DNA of 64,000 bases, taken from positions 248,001 to 312,000 of the forward strand of contig NZ_JADOBI010000002.1 of the NCBI RefSeq assembly GCF_015644585.1, written 5' to 3'. The DNA is from Rahnella laticis. Lineage in GTDB: Bacteria; Pseudomonadota; Gammaproteobacteria; Enterobacterales; Enterobacteriaceae. A model generated the notes under the pieces. It ran no database searches and was not told the DNA's origin. It was given only the letters and a program-made list of their open reading frames with translations. Positions 51,635 to 59,872 of the stretch are shown in pieces (positions within the stretch are counted from its first letter, which is position 1; the number at the start of each line of letters is the position of its first letter). The position numbers and the translations under genes are program-made.

Positions 51635-54184
51635 ATGAAAACGAGCAGGAAAAGAGTAGTCATTACAGGGATGGGGATTTTGTCTTCACTGGCGGATAAC
51701 ATTGCCGGGTTCAGACAGGCTCTGCTCAATAAAGAATGCGGTGTACAAGACAGCACACGCTTTTCGCACTGGTTTGAAAACGCGCGTGCGGCGGAGATCT
51801 TACAAGATATCGATTACGCTCCGCTGGATGCTGAAACAGTCAGCGCAATGGATAACGCCGCGCTGTGGGCCTACAAAGTCAGCAAAGATGCGCTGAATGC
51901 CGCCGGGTTAACGGGAGATCTTGAAGAAACCGGGATGATCGTCGGCGTGTCCTCGGCGGGAACCGAAGCGTTCCTGCCGCTGTTTGAACAGCGTATTCAG
52001 GATTTCTCGCTGAAAAAAGCCATTTACTCCGGCGGGTTTGCGTCCTGTTGCTCCAGCGTATCGACATTACTGGGGCTGAAAGGGGGCACGGAACTGGTGG
52101 CGACGGCCTGTACCGCCAGCCCGAACGCCATCGGCATGGCTTTTGACTATATCCAGAATGGCAAAAGTAAAACCATGCTTGCCGTCGGAACCGAGCCGAT
52201 CTATCTGCCGACCTTCGCCGGTTTCTACGCGCTCAACGTGATGCATGCCGAATCCTGTACGCCGTTCTCCGGCACGTCCGGGATGTCCATCGGTGAAGGT
52301 GCGGGCGCCATCGTGCTGGAAGAGTACGAGCACGCCGTTGCACGCGGTGCCACGATTTATGGCGAGCTTCTCTCTTACGCGACGTCGTGCGATGCCTACC
52401 ATGAAACCGGCCCGGATCCGCGTGCCAACGGTGCGGTGCAGGTCATGCTCAAGGCGATGGAAAATGCCGGTGTCACGCCCGATCAGATTGATTACGTGAA
52501 CGTGCATGGCACAGGCACCGAAGCCAATGACCGGATCGAAACGCTGGCGATGAAGAAAGTGTTTCCCGATGCGGTCGATCTTCCGGTCAGTTCGACCAAA
52601 TCCTTCTTTGGTCACAACATCGGCGCGGCGGGAATTGTCGAACTCATCGCCTGTCTGGTGACACTGCCGGAAAAGAAACTTCTTCCTACGCTGAATTTCA
52701 CGGTGCCACGTCCGAATTGCGATCTGGATTATGTGCCGAATGAATTCAGGGAAAAGGACATCAATATCTTCATGAAAAACAATTATGCTTTCGGCGGAAA
52801 TAACTGCTGCATGATTGTGAGCACGCGTCCCGGCACGGTTCCGGTGACCGCCTACGAGGCGAAGCGCGTGGCGATAAGCGGGATGGGTGCCGTCTCGGCC
52901 ATCGGGCATACCCTGAACGAAATTCTTGAACATATCTGGTCTGCTGATAAATCCCCTGAACTGACGGGCGTAAAATTCAATGGAGATACCCTCACGGAAG
53001 CCGTTGAGCTTCTTGATGTGCTGACCCGAACGCACCAGTTTGATGATTTGCCGGGGGCGACACGCCGTTTACAGCGAGCGGTTCTGCCGGAAAATAACGT
53101 TCATTTTAAAACCTTTCAGGTTACGGCGCTGGAACCGCGTAGGCATCTGCGGCGTTTTGACTCACGCAAAGCCACGCGTGGCGGAACCTTTGCCCTGATT
53201 GCCCTGGCGGAAGCGCTGAACAACGCGAAGCATAAAATCAAACGCGATGGTCACGAACTGGGGCTGGTGATGGGAATGTCGCGCGGGCCGCAGGAGACGA
53301 CCTATAAATACCTGCAAAGCCTGAAACCCGATCCGCGCAAGGTGCGTACGTCAGAATTCCCCGGCTCGCTGATGAATTCGATTGCCACTTTCTGCGGTAT
53401 TTCTGAAGGGATCAAAGGCTACACCACCACGCTGGCGACCGGGCAAAACGCGTCGCTGGGCGCGCTGACCTACGGCTATGAAATCATCCGCCAGCAGCTG
53501 CAACCGCAGGTACTGGTCGGTGGCGCCGACGAATGTTTCCCTTCCATGTCGCTGTATATGGATGCCGTCACCGAAAAAATCCAGATGACCTCTGACCCCC
53601 GCGAATACCAGGTGTACGGCAAGGAGGCGAAAGGTTTTGTGCCGGGCGAAGGTGCCTGCATGGTGTTGCTGGAAGATCTGGACGCCGCTCAGGCTCGCGG
53701 CGTGGAGATTTGCGCGGAAATCGCCGGTTACGGCAAATCCAACAGCATTAGCTATTTTGATGCCGATTGCGCGGATGAAAAATCGGCCGCCATGGCGCTG
53801 GCAATCCACCGGGCTTTAGCCGATGCGGGGCTTACGGCGCGGGATATCGATCTGGTGTGCGGCAGCAGTAACGGCACAAAAGAGAGTTCTGAGATTGAAA
53901 TTGGCGCGATCTGCCTGGCCTTCGGCGAGCAAAATCCGCAGGTGCCGGTGGTGAACTACAACGCCAGCTTTGGATTTGTGGAATCTTGCGCCGGGCTGCT
54001 CAATCTGGCGGTGCTGGCGGATTGCATCAGGAAACAGGCGGTGCCCGCCATTCCGCATACTCAGGTGTTCTGCGACGATCGCATCAACTTTGTTAAAGCT
54101 CCGCTGAAAATGGCCATCAGGCATGTCCTGCTGGTCGGGGCGAACGAAGGTGGAAACTACAATGCCTTCGTTATCAGAGGATAA
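51635..54184 (+). CDS. Fused ketosynthase pair: active KS plus inactive KS (KS-CLF-like)
   Basis: 849 aa made of two beta-ketoacyl synthase domains. Domain 1 (about 5-398) has the complete triad: Cys 159 (TACTAS), His 291 (VNVHGTGT) and His 327 (KSFFGHNIG). Domain 2 (about 409-849) keeps the fold (AISGMGAVSAIG, FVPGEGACMVLLE) but has lost all three residues: TTLATGQNA replaces the Cys motif, CGSSNGT the first His motif and YNASFGFVES the second. Active/inactive KS pairs act as KS and chain-length factor in type II polyketide and aryl polyene synthases, where they are normally separate proteins. Here they are one chain. It would build the acyl chain on the cluster ACP. Confidence 0.92.
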   Translation: MKTSRKRVVITGMGILSSLADNIAGFRQALLNKECGVQDSTRFSHWFENARAAEILQDIDYAPLDAETVSAMDNAALWAYKVSKDALNAAGLTGDLEETGMIVGVSSAGTEAFLPLFEQRIQDFSLKKAIYSGGFASCCSSVSTLLGLKGGTELVATACTASPNAIGMAFDYIQNGKSKTMLAVGTEPIYLPTFAGFYALNVMHAESCTPFSGTSGMSIGEGAGAIVLEEYEHAVARGATIYGELLSYATSCDAYHETGPDPRANGAVQVMLKAMENAGVTPDQIDYVNVHGTGTEANDRIETLAMKKVFPDAVDLPVSSTKSFFGHNIGAAGIVELIACLVTLPEKKLLPTLNFTVPRPNCDLDYVPNEFREKDINIFMKNNYAFGGNNCCMIVSTRPGTVPVTAYEAKRVAISGMGAVSAIGHTLNEILEHIWSADKSPELTGVKFNGDTLTEAVELLDVLTRTHQFDDLPGATRRLQRAVLPENNVHFKTFQVTALEPRRHLRRFDSRKATRGGTFALIALAEALNNAKHKIKRDGHELGLVMGMSRGPQETTYKYLQSLKPDPRKVRTSEFPGSLMNSIATFCGISEGIKGYTTTLATGQNASLGALTYGYEIIRQQLQPQVLVGGADECFPSMSLYMDAVTEKIQMTSDPREYQVYGKEAKGFVPGEGACMVLLEDLDAAQARGVEICAEIAGYGKSNSISYFDADCADEKSAAMALAIHRALADAGLTARDIDLVCGSSNGTKESSEIEIGAICLAFGEQNPQVPVVNYNASFGFVESCAGLLNLAVLADCIRKQAVPAIPHTQVFCDDRINFVKAPLKMAIRHVLLVGANEGGNYNAFVIRG

Positions 54185-54188
54185 ACGC

Positions 54189-55406
54189 GTGGATAACGCG
54201 GCAATCATCGCGGGTTACAGCGCACGTCTGGCCTTCGCGCAGAGCAGCGACGGGTTATCCGACGGGCTTAAAGCAGGCCGTTGTGTCAGTAAAGCGCGAT
54301 GGTTCTCTTCTGACGAGGCGGCCAGACAATGCGGCCTGAGTAATAACGGTTTCGTTGCCCGTTTACCGGCGCCGGTAAAGGACACCGGCACGTGGGTGAG
54401 TGAACTTATGGTCGGGGCACTCGCCCACGGCGGGCTGGATAAACACCACCTGACCGGAGAAAACGTCCGGGTTTACCTGACCGGTTTAGGTCCGCGCGTG
54501 GATGTGGCGGATTATCTGGCCTTTTATGATCACAACGATGTTGAAGACGTCACGCTCACCCGTTCGGTGCAGAATTTACATGTCGCCAATATGTCTCAGG
54601 ACAAACTGGCGCATCACGTGGCGACGGCGTTTGACCTGAAACACCTGCCGCCCAATCTGCACTGCACCAGCAATTCTTCGCTGGCCGCCGTGCATCTGGG
54701 GATTCAGGCCATCGAAAGCGGGAATGTTGACGTGGTGATGGTGGTGAACTGCTCCCTGATTACCACGCAGGACATCAGTTTTCTGACCAGTCAGGGAATG
54801 CTCGGCGGCGACACCGTTCAGCCTTTTGGTGCGAACGGTCAGGGTGTGTTATTTGCCGAAGGCGGCTGCGTGATGCTGCTGGAAAGCGCCCGGCATCGTT
54901 ATGCCCGGCAGATGGCGGATGGCGTCCGGCTCACGTCTGTCTATACGCAAACCAGCGCGGGGCGGAGCAACGACGGGGCGCAACTGAGTGCAAACCTGCT
55001 GAAAGTGATGAACAAAGCGCTGGAGCAGGCGGACATTTGCTGCGGGGATCTGGCCGCGATTATTCCGCACGGAAACGGTTCTGAAGCCAGCGATAAGGCC
55101 GAGGCACTGGCGCTGGCCTCTTTCCCCGGTGAAAGCACGGTGCCGGTTCTGGCCTATAAAGGGCAGATTGGCTACACATCAACCGGTTCAGGGATCGTGG
55201 ATTTGATCATCGGTCACCAGGCCTTGTGCCAGAAGACGCTGCTCACTCCGGTGGGAACCGGCCCGATCCGGGAAAATGTCGCGCCGTATGTGTTGCTCAA
55301 TCAGGGACAGATAACACATAACAAGCGCCATCTTTTAAAAGTCGGGCTGGGCGTTGATGGCTCGGTCATTGGTGTTGTGATGTCTGAGAACGCTGCCGCC
55401 TCTTAA
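54189..55406 (+). CDS. Third ketosynthase-family protein with His-to-Tyr change
   Basis: 405 aa if it starts at GTG 54189, which has AGAGG eight bases upstream; ATG 54162, overlapping the previous gene by 23 bases, is an alternative. The KS fold keeps Cys 159 (LHCTSNSSLAAVHLG) and the first His (His 294 in IPHGNGSEASD) and Lys 324. The second active-site His is Tyr 329 (YKGQIGYTSTGSG). Loss of one His could favour acyl transfer or initiation chemistry rather than ordinary decarboxylative elongation, as seen in some non-elongating or KASIII-like enzymes. It directly follows the fused KS pair. Confidence 0.87.
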   Translation: MDNAAIIAGYSARLAFAQSSDGLSDGLKAGRCVSKARWFSSDEAARQCGLSNNGFVARLPAPVKDTGTWVSELMVGALAHGGLDKHHLTGENVRVYLTGLGPRVDVADYLAFYDHNDVEDVTLTRSVQNLHVANMSQDKLAHHVATAFDLKHLPPNLHCTSNSSLAAVHLGIQAIESGNVDVVMVVNCSLITTQDISFLTSQGMLGGDTVQPFGANGQGVLFAEGGCVMLLESARHRYARQMADGVRLTSVYTQTSAGRSNDGAQLSANLLKVMNKALEQADICCGDLAAIIPHGNGSEASDKAEALALASFPGESTVPVLAYKGQIGYTSTGSGIVDLIIGHQALCQKTLLTPVGTGPIRENVAPYVLLNQGQITHNKRHLLKVGLGVDGSVIGVVMSENAAAS

Positions 55407-55424
55407 TTTTACAGGGAAAGTATT

Positions 55425-56411
55425 ATGTATTTATCTTCCTTCTCCATGACCGAGCCGGAAGGGCGGGTGTATATGTATGCGCCTTGCTGGCTGAATGTGT
55501 GGGAATCTCACATGTATAACCGCTCGCTGAAATCCACCCGGTCAAACGGCTGGGGATTTAAACGCTTTGGAACGAGCAGTGATATTTACGCCAGTGAGAT
55601 GATCAGAACGCCCCATTACACGAATTATATTGTTGCGATGGAAGAGGTCTCGGAAGCGGCATTACATAACCTCAGCGCGAAAGAGCGGATGTTATTGATG
55701 AAATCGCGAACGGCTTTTATTTATGCCGACAGCTGGGGCGAAAGTTCTTCGTTTGAAAATATCAGCAGCGCGCTGCATCAGGCCATGATCGACACATTAC
55801 CGAAAAACCTGATCAAGAAATTTTCCGTCAAAGACTTTAGCTGCAAAATTCGTGGCGAAAAACAGTCACTGGTTCAGGCCATGCGTCTGGCGCAGGATTA
55901 TCTGGACTGGGATATTTTCGATTTTGTAGTGATCTGCGCCGCATACCGTGCGGTGCCGGTGCTGGTGTTCTCCGAAGAAGATCTGCCTGTGAATAAGAAA
56001 GAGAAAACTCAGGAGCAGGACATAAAAATAAACCTGTCGGTTGAGCGCGTCGGGTGTTTTATTTTCAGTCAGCGGGAAAGCGCTCTGGAAATTAATACCG
56101 GGCAATATGTTTTACACAATAAAGACAGGGAGTCGGGGGATATTTTATCCGGCGCGGATAACGATATTGATCTGATGTGTTTTTCAGGTTTGCGACGAAA
56201 CCGTCTCTGGCGCGAAGCGTTCAGCGAAAATAAGCGTAATACGCAAAAAATCAGCCTGCCCGAACTCTATGGCGGCAGCGGGTGCCTGATGCCTGCGCTG
56301 AGCTGGATATATCTTCAGCAACACCTCGTTGCGGGCGGAAAAATGCGCACTGTCGTGCCGGATAACTTTGGCGGATATCACTACTTTGACACCCGGTATC
56401 AGGGAAATTAA
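55425..56411 (+). CDS. Uncharacterised protein, possibly a degenerate ketosynthase-like subunit
   Basis: 328 aa, ATG after AGGGAAAG. I do not recognise a named family. Patterns hint at a thiolase/KS-type fold: DIFDFVVICAAYRAVPVLVF resembles the strand-loop after a KS nucleophile helix, VERVGCFIFSQRESALEI resembles the G-A-V-L-E segment, and the C-terminus GGSGCLMPALSWIYLQQHLV followed by DNFGGYHYFD resembles the final KS part (helix, then N-x-FGG). No catalytic Cys-His-His set is visible. It may be a non-catalytic partner of the preceding synthases or the enzyme that joins the chain to its acceptor. Placed between the KS and ABC-transporter genes. Confidence 0.6.
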   Translation: MYLSSFSMTEPEGRVYMYAPCWLNVWESHMYNRSLKSTRSNGWGFKRFGTSSDIYASEMIRTPHYTNYIVAMEEVSEAALHNLSAKERMLLMKSRTAFIYADSWGESSSFENISSALHQAMIDTLPKNLIKKFSVKDFSCKIRGEKQSLVQAMRLAQDYLDWDIFDFVVICAAYRAVPVLVFSEEDLPVNKKEKTQEQDIKINLSVERVGCFIFSQRESALEINTGQYVLHNKDRESGDILSGADNDIDLMCFSGLRRNRLWREAFSENKRNTQKISLPELYGGSGCLMPALSWIYLQQHLVAGGKMRTVVPDNFGGYHYFDTRYQGN

Positions 56412-56423
56412 GCGGACGGAACG

Positions 56424-57131
56424 ATGGCGATGACGATCAGGGAACTGCCGGCAATATTGCTGATGGATGTGTGTAAAAGCTTCGGAACGGGCGAAGGCAG
56501 GGTCGATGCGCTGAAAAATATTAATCTGGAAATTGCCCGCGGCGAGTTTCTGGCGCTGTGCGGGCCTTCCGGCAGCGGCAAAAGTACGCTGCTGAATATT
56601 TTGTCCGGCATTGATAAGCCCACGTCGGGCTCGACGCTGTTTCTGGATAAATCGCTGAACGAGCTTGATGAAGGCCAGCTCTCAACCCTTCGTGGGCGAC
56701 ATCTGGGATTTATCTTTCAGTTTTTCAACCTGATCCCGGTGCTTTCGGCGTTTGATAACGTGTGTTATCCGCTGATCCTCAATGGCCGTTATGGCCGCAA
56801 AGAGGCGCGGGAACGGACGCAGCATACCCTTGATAGCGTCGGCATTGGCGCATTGGGCAACCGCACGCCGGGGCAACTGTCCGGCGGTCAGCAGCAACGT
56901 GTGGCGATTGCCCGGGCGCTGGCTCATGGCCCGCAGGTGGTGGTTGCGGACGAACCTACCGGCAATCTTGATCAGGCGACCGGCGAGGCGATTCTGGAGT
57001 TAATGATGAAAATTAATCAGGAAACCCGCACCACATTTATTGTCTCGACCCATTCTGCGCAGCTCAGGGATCGTGCGCGGCGGGTGATTGAAATCAAGGA
57101 TGGAGAAATTGTTCATGATGTTTCGAAATAG
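56424..57131 (+). CDS. ABC transporter ATP-binding protein, LolD/MacB type
   Basis: 235 aa. Walker A GPSGSGKST (47-55), Q-loop FIFQFFNLIPVLSAFDNV, signature LSGGQQQR, Walker B VVVADEPTGNLD and H-loop STHSAQ are all typical of the LolD/MacB/FtsE group. It would drive the FtsX-like permease at 57769 to extract a hydrophobic molecule from the inner membrane. Its last bases overlap the next gene. Analogous in role to CylA of the granadaene operon, but of a Gram-negative Lol-like type. Confidence 0.93.
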   Translation: MAMTIRELPAILLMDVCKSFGTGEGRVDALKNINLEIARGEFLALCGPSGSGKSTLLNILSGIDKPTSGSTLFLDKSLNELDEGQLSTLRGRHLGFIFQFFNLIPVLSAFDNVCYPLILNGRYGRKEARERTQHTLDSVGIGALGNRTPGQLSGGQQQRVAIARALAHGPQVVVADEPTGNLDQATGEAILELMMKINQETRTTFIVSTHSAQLRDRARRVIEIKDGEIVHDVSK

Positions 57132-57768
57132 CGCCGTTATCCTCGCGTTCTGCTTGTCCTTAGCCGCTCACGGAGCCGCCGCCGCCCGTTCCGGGACACC
57201 GGCTCTGGAGGCCGTACTGCAACAGGGTTTTCCAGTTCAGCCGGAGGCTTTATCGGCCACCACGCAGGCTTTGCTGCACGAATATGAACAGCAAAAAGAT
57301 ATCGCATCGCTGATTTTCTACTCTTACGGCACGCTGCGGATGGCGGATCATTATGCCGCAGTGAATGATTATGTGCTGGCCTCGGAATATGGGAAAACGG
57401 GCTTTTTTTATCTGGATGAAGCGGCTGATTTGCATGAAAATACGCCGCAGGTGCGTTATTTACGCGCCCGTATTGATGCTTATTTACCGGCAAAACAAGG
57501 GCGCTGTGTCATAGCGCTGGCGGATACCGATTATCTGTTAAAAAACCGGGCTAATTTCGATAACGATATCCTGATTAATATCCTTTTTATGCGTTACCGG
57601 GCATTGCTCAGTTGCGGAGATACCGTCGGCGCAAATACGCTTTTAACACAACTTAAAAACCGCGGGCCGGTGGCGGTAAAATTATTATCCCTGAAGTCAG
57701 ATGCCAGCCCCGCGTGGGATATCGGTGAAATAACTCAGATTGTTGTGCCTTTGATGAAAGGTGAATAA
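57115..57768 (+). CDS. Periplasmic protein of unknown function in the lipid cluster
   Basis: About 217 aa from ATG 57115 or the adjacent ATG 57118, with GGAG upstream and overlap with the ATPase gene. The Sec signal peptide (VILAFCLSLAAHGAAA) has no lipobox. The mature part is alpha-helical (YEQQKDIASLIFYSYGTLRM, then YGKTGFFYLDEAADLHENTP), suggestive of TPR-like helical repeats, with a pair of cysteines. The stop is directly followed by the permease ATG, so it is probably an accessory of that transporter. Function not known. Confidence 0.78.
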   Translation: MMFRNSAVILAFCLSLAAHGAAAARSGTPALEAVLQQGFPVQPEALSATTQALLHEYEQQKDIASLIFYSYGTLRMADHYAAVNDYVLASEYGKTGFFYLDEAADLHENTPQVRYLRARIDAYLPAKQGRCVIALADTDYLLKNRANFDNDILINILFMRYRALLSCGDTVGANTLLTQLKNRGPVAVKLLSLKSDASPAWDIGEITQIVVPLMKGE

Positions 57769-59082
57769 ATGTTAACTGGAATGATTATAACCAACCTCGC
57801 CCTGCTGGTGATTGTCGGTTTTGTGCTGTATTGCCTGATCCGGCGGCCGCAGGATGCAAAATTTGCCTTCCTGAATTTATTCAGACACAAGAGACGTTCC
57901 TTCTCTACCCTGATCGCCATTATTTTGGGGGGATTAGCCATTTTCCTTTATGGCGGTTTTATTCAGTATTCTTTCTGGATATTGAAAGAACAAACTGTCA
58001 GAACCAACGTCGGTCATATTCAGATTTACGACAAAAACTATTTTGAAACCTCGAATAAAAGCAAAAGCATTATTGGCAATTATGACGCGCTGAAAAATGA
58101 AATCCTGAATGACCCCGAATTGAAAGATTATATTTCCACGATTTCAGGCCAGCTCGAATTCACCGGTGTGATTTCGCACTACGAGAGTGAAACCTCGAGC
58201 TATTTTGCCGGACTGGGGATCGAGCCTTTACCGGCGCTGAAACTGGGTTCTTTCGACAAACTGGTGTCCGGCAGCGATCTGTCGCGCATTAAAACGGATG
58301 AGGTGATCCTGGGAAGCGGGCTGGCAAAAACCCTGAACGCGCAATATGCCGACTGGCTCGATGTTCTGGTGGCAAACGCACAGGGCGGGCAGGGTGCTTT
58401 GTCGCTGAAAGTCCGCGGTATTTTCACCTCCGGCATTAAAGATTATGACGACGTGGCGATGAAAATTCCCCTGCAAACCGCGCAGCACATCATGAACACC
58501 AATGGCGTCAGTAAGTTTGTCATTCTGCTGAAGAAAGATGCGGATTTACCGGTGTTCAGCGCCAGACTCACGCAGTTTATTGCCGACCGGCATTTGCCGC
58601 TGATAGTCAAAAACTGGCAAGAACTCTCGATCTTTTATCAGCAGGTTGAAGGTTTACTGACCGGCATTTACTTCTTCATTAAAGCGATAGTCGTGCTGAT
58701 TGTGATCTTCATGATCAGCAACTCGATGACCATGAATATCGTCGAAAGAACCCGCGAAATCACTACGCTGCGGGCGATCGGCCTGCGCCCTGCGCATGTA
58801 ACCCGGCTGTTTTTACTTGAGGGGATTTATATCGGTGCACTGGGCGCTGCGGGCAGCCTGATTCTGGGGATGATGATTGCATCCCTGATCAACCTGAAGG
58901 GTATCGCGATGCCGCCGTCTCCGGGGCAGACGCTCGGCTACAACGCCTTTATCAAAACGGACAGTGCAGAACTCATCTGGATCACCCTGATTTTGCCGGT
59001 GATCACGTCGTCGCTGGCCTCGGTTTTACCGGCACTGCGGGCATCGCGGTTGAATATTTCGGACGCTTTTAAAGCGGTATAA
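57769..59082 (+). CDS. ABC transporter permease, FtsX/LolE family
   Basis: 437 aa with the MacB/LolC topology: one N-terminal membrane segment preceded here by an extra hydrophobic start (TNLALLVIVGFVLYCLI), a large periplasmic domain (about 75-285), then three membrane helices with the FtsX motif NIVERTREITTLRAIGLRPA. These permeases do not pump through a channel but extract lipidated cargo from the outer leaflet of the inner membrane. With the LolD-like ATPase and LolA-like carrier it forms a second Lol-style route, presumably for the cluster's lipid product. Starts immediately after the preceding stop. Confidence 0.92.
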   Translation: MLTGMIITNLALLVIVGFVLYCLIRRPQDAKFAFLNLFRHKRRSFSTLIAIILGGLAIFLYGGFIQYSFWILKEQTVRTNVGHIQIYDKNYFETSNKSKSIIGNYDALKNEILNDPELKDYISTISGQLEFTGVISHYESETSSYFAGLGIEPLPALKLGSFDKLVSGSDLSRIKTDEVILGSGLAKTLNAQYADWLDVLVANAQGGQGALSLKVRGIFTSGIKDYDDVAMKIPLQTAQHIMNTNGVSKFVILLKKDADLPVFSARLTQFIADRHLPLIVKNWQELSIFYQQVEGLLTGIYFFIKAIVVLIVIFMISNSMTMNIVERTREITTLRAIGLRPAHVTRLFLLEGIYIGALGAAGSLILGMMIASLINLKGIAMPPSPGQTLGYNAFIKTDSAELIWITLILPVITSSLASVLPALRASRLNISDAFKAV

Positions 59083-59092
59083 GGACATTCCC

Positions 59093-59872
59093 ATGAAACC
59101 AGGTCTTCTTCTTATCGCCGGTTGTCTCGCGTGGTTCCCGGTATTCACGCATGCGGCGGACGCCGTCACGGCTCTGAACATTATCCGGCAGGCAGACGAG
59201 ATCCGGTCACCCGACCAGCCCTTTCGTTATACGGTCACCGTGAATGAATTTAAATCCGGCGAAAATGCGCCGGTGAATCAGCAGGTTCTGGATATCTCCA
59301 TGCGATTTCTGAAACCGAAAGACGGTGAACAGGCCGACGCACGTTCACTAGCGCGCTTTGTTTCTCCGCCACGGGATCGCGGAAAAATCATGTTATCCGA
59401 CGGCTACGATTTATGGTTTTACACGCCGGAACTGCGCCGCCCTGTGCCGATCTCCCGCCAGCAAAGGCTGATCGGGCAGATTTCTAACGGCGACGTGATT
59501 GTGACCAACTTTGAGTTTGCGTATGACTCCACGTTACTGGGCGAAGTCCCTTGCGGCGCGAACGTCTGCTATTCGCTGATGCTCACCCGCCGGTCAGCGG
59601 AAGTCACCTATCCGAAAGTGAATTATCTGGTGGAGAAAGGCAGCTACCGCCCTTATAAAGCCGCGTATTTTTCCCTCGATGACAAGCTGCTCAAGGAAGT
59701 GTGGTACCTCGATTACAAACTGCTGCTGGGCAGGGAAAGACCGTCCAAAATTAAAGTCACGGATCCGCGCCGTGGCAGCGGTTATTCGGTCATGGAATAC
59801 AGCGATGTCCGGTTTGAGTCGTTGCCGCTTTCCCGCTTTACAAAAGAGAGTATCCAGCGGGGCGGCAATTGA
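59093..59872 (+). CDS. LolA-like periplasmic lipid carrier (outer membrane lipoprotein-sorting family)
   Basis: 259 aa with a Sec signal peptide (cleavage near THA). The LolA/LolB-like fold signature is seen in FVSPPRDRGKIMLSDGYDLW, FYTPELRRPVPISRQQRLIG and YLDYKLLLGRERPSKIKV. These half-barrel proteins shield acyl chains during transit through the periplasm. Dedicated LolA-like genes also occur in aryl polyene clusters. It would accept cargo from the FtsX-like permease and pass it to an outer-membrane site, perhaps the barrel protein encoded next (the stop overlaps the TTG start). Confidence 0.88.
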   Translation: MKPGLLLIAGCLAWFPVFTHAADAVTALNIIRQADEIRSPDQPFRYTVTVNEFKSGENAPVNQQVLDISMRFLKPKDGEQADARSLARFVSPPRDRGKIMLSDGYDLWFYTPELRRPVPISRQQRLIGQISNGDVIVTNFEFAYDSTLLGEVPCGANVCYSLMLTRRSAEVTYPKVNYLVEKGSYRPYKAAYFSLDDKLLKEVWYLDYKLLLGRERPSKIKVTDPRRGSGYSVMEYSDVRFESLPLSRFTKESIQRGGN

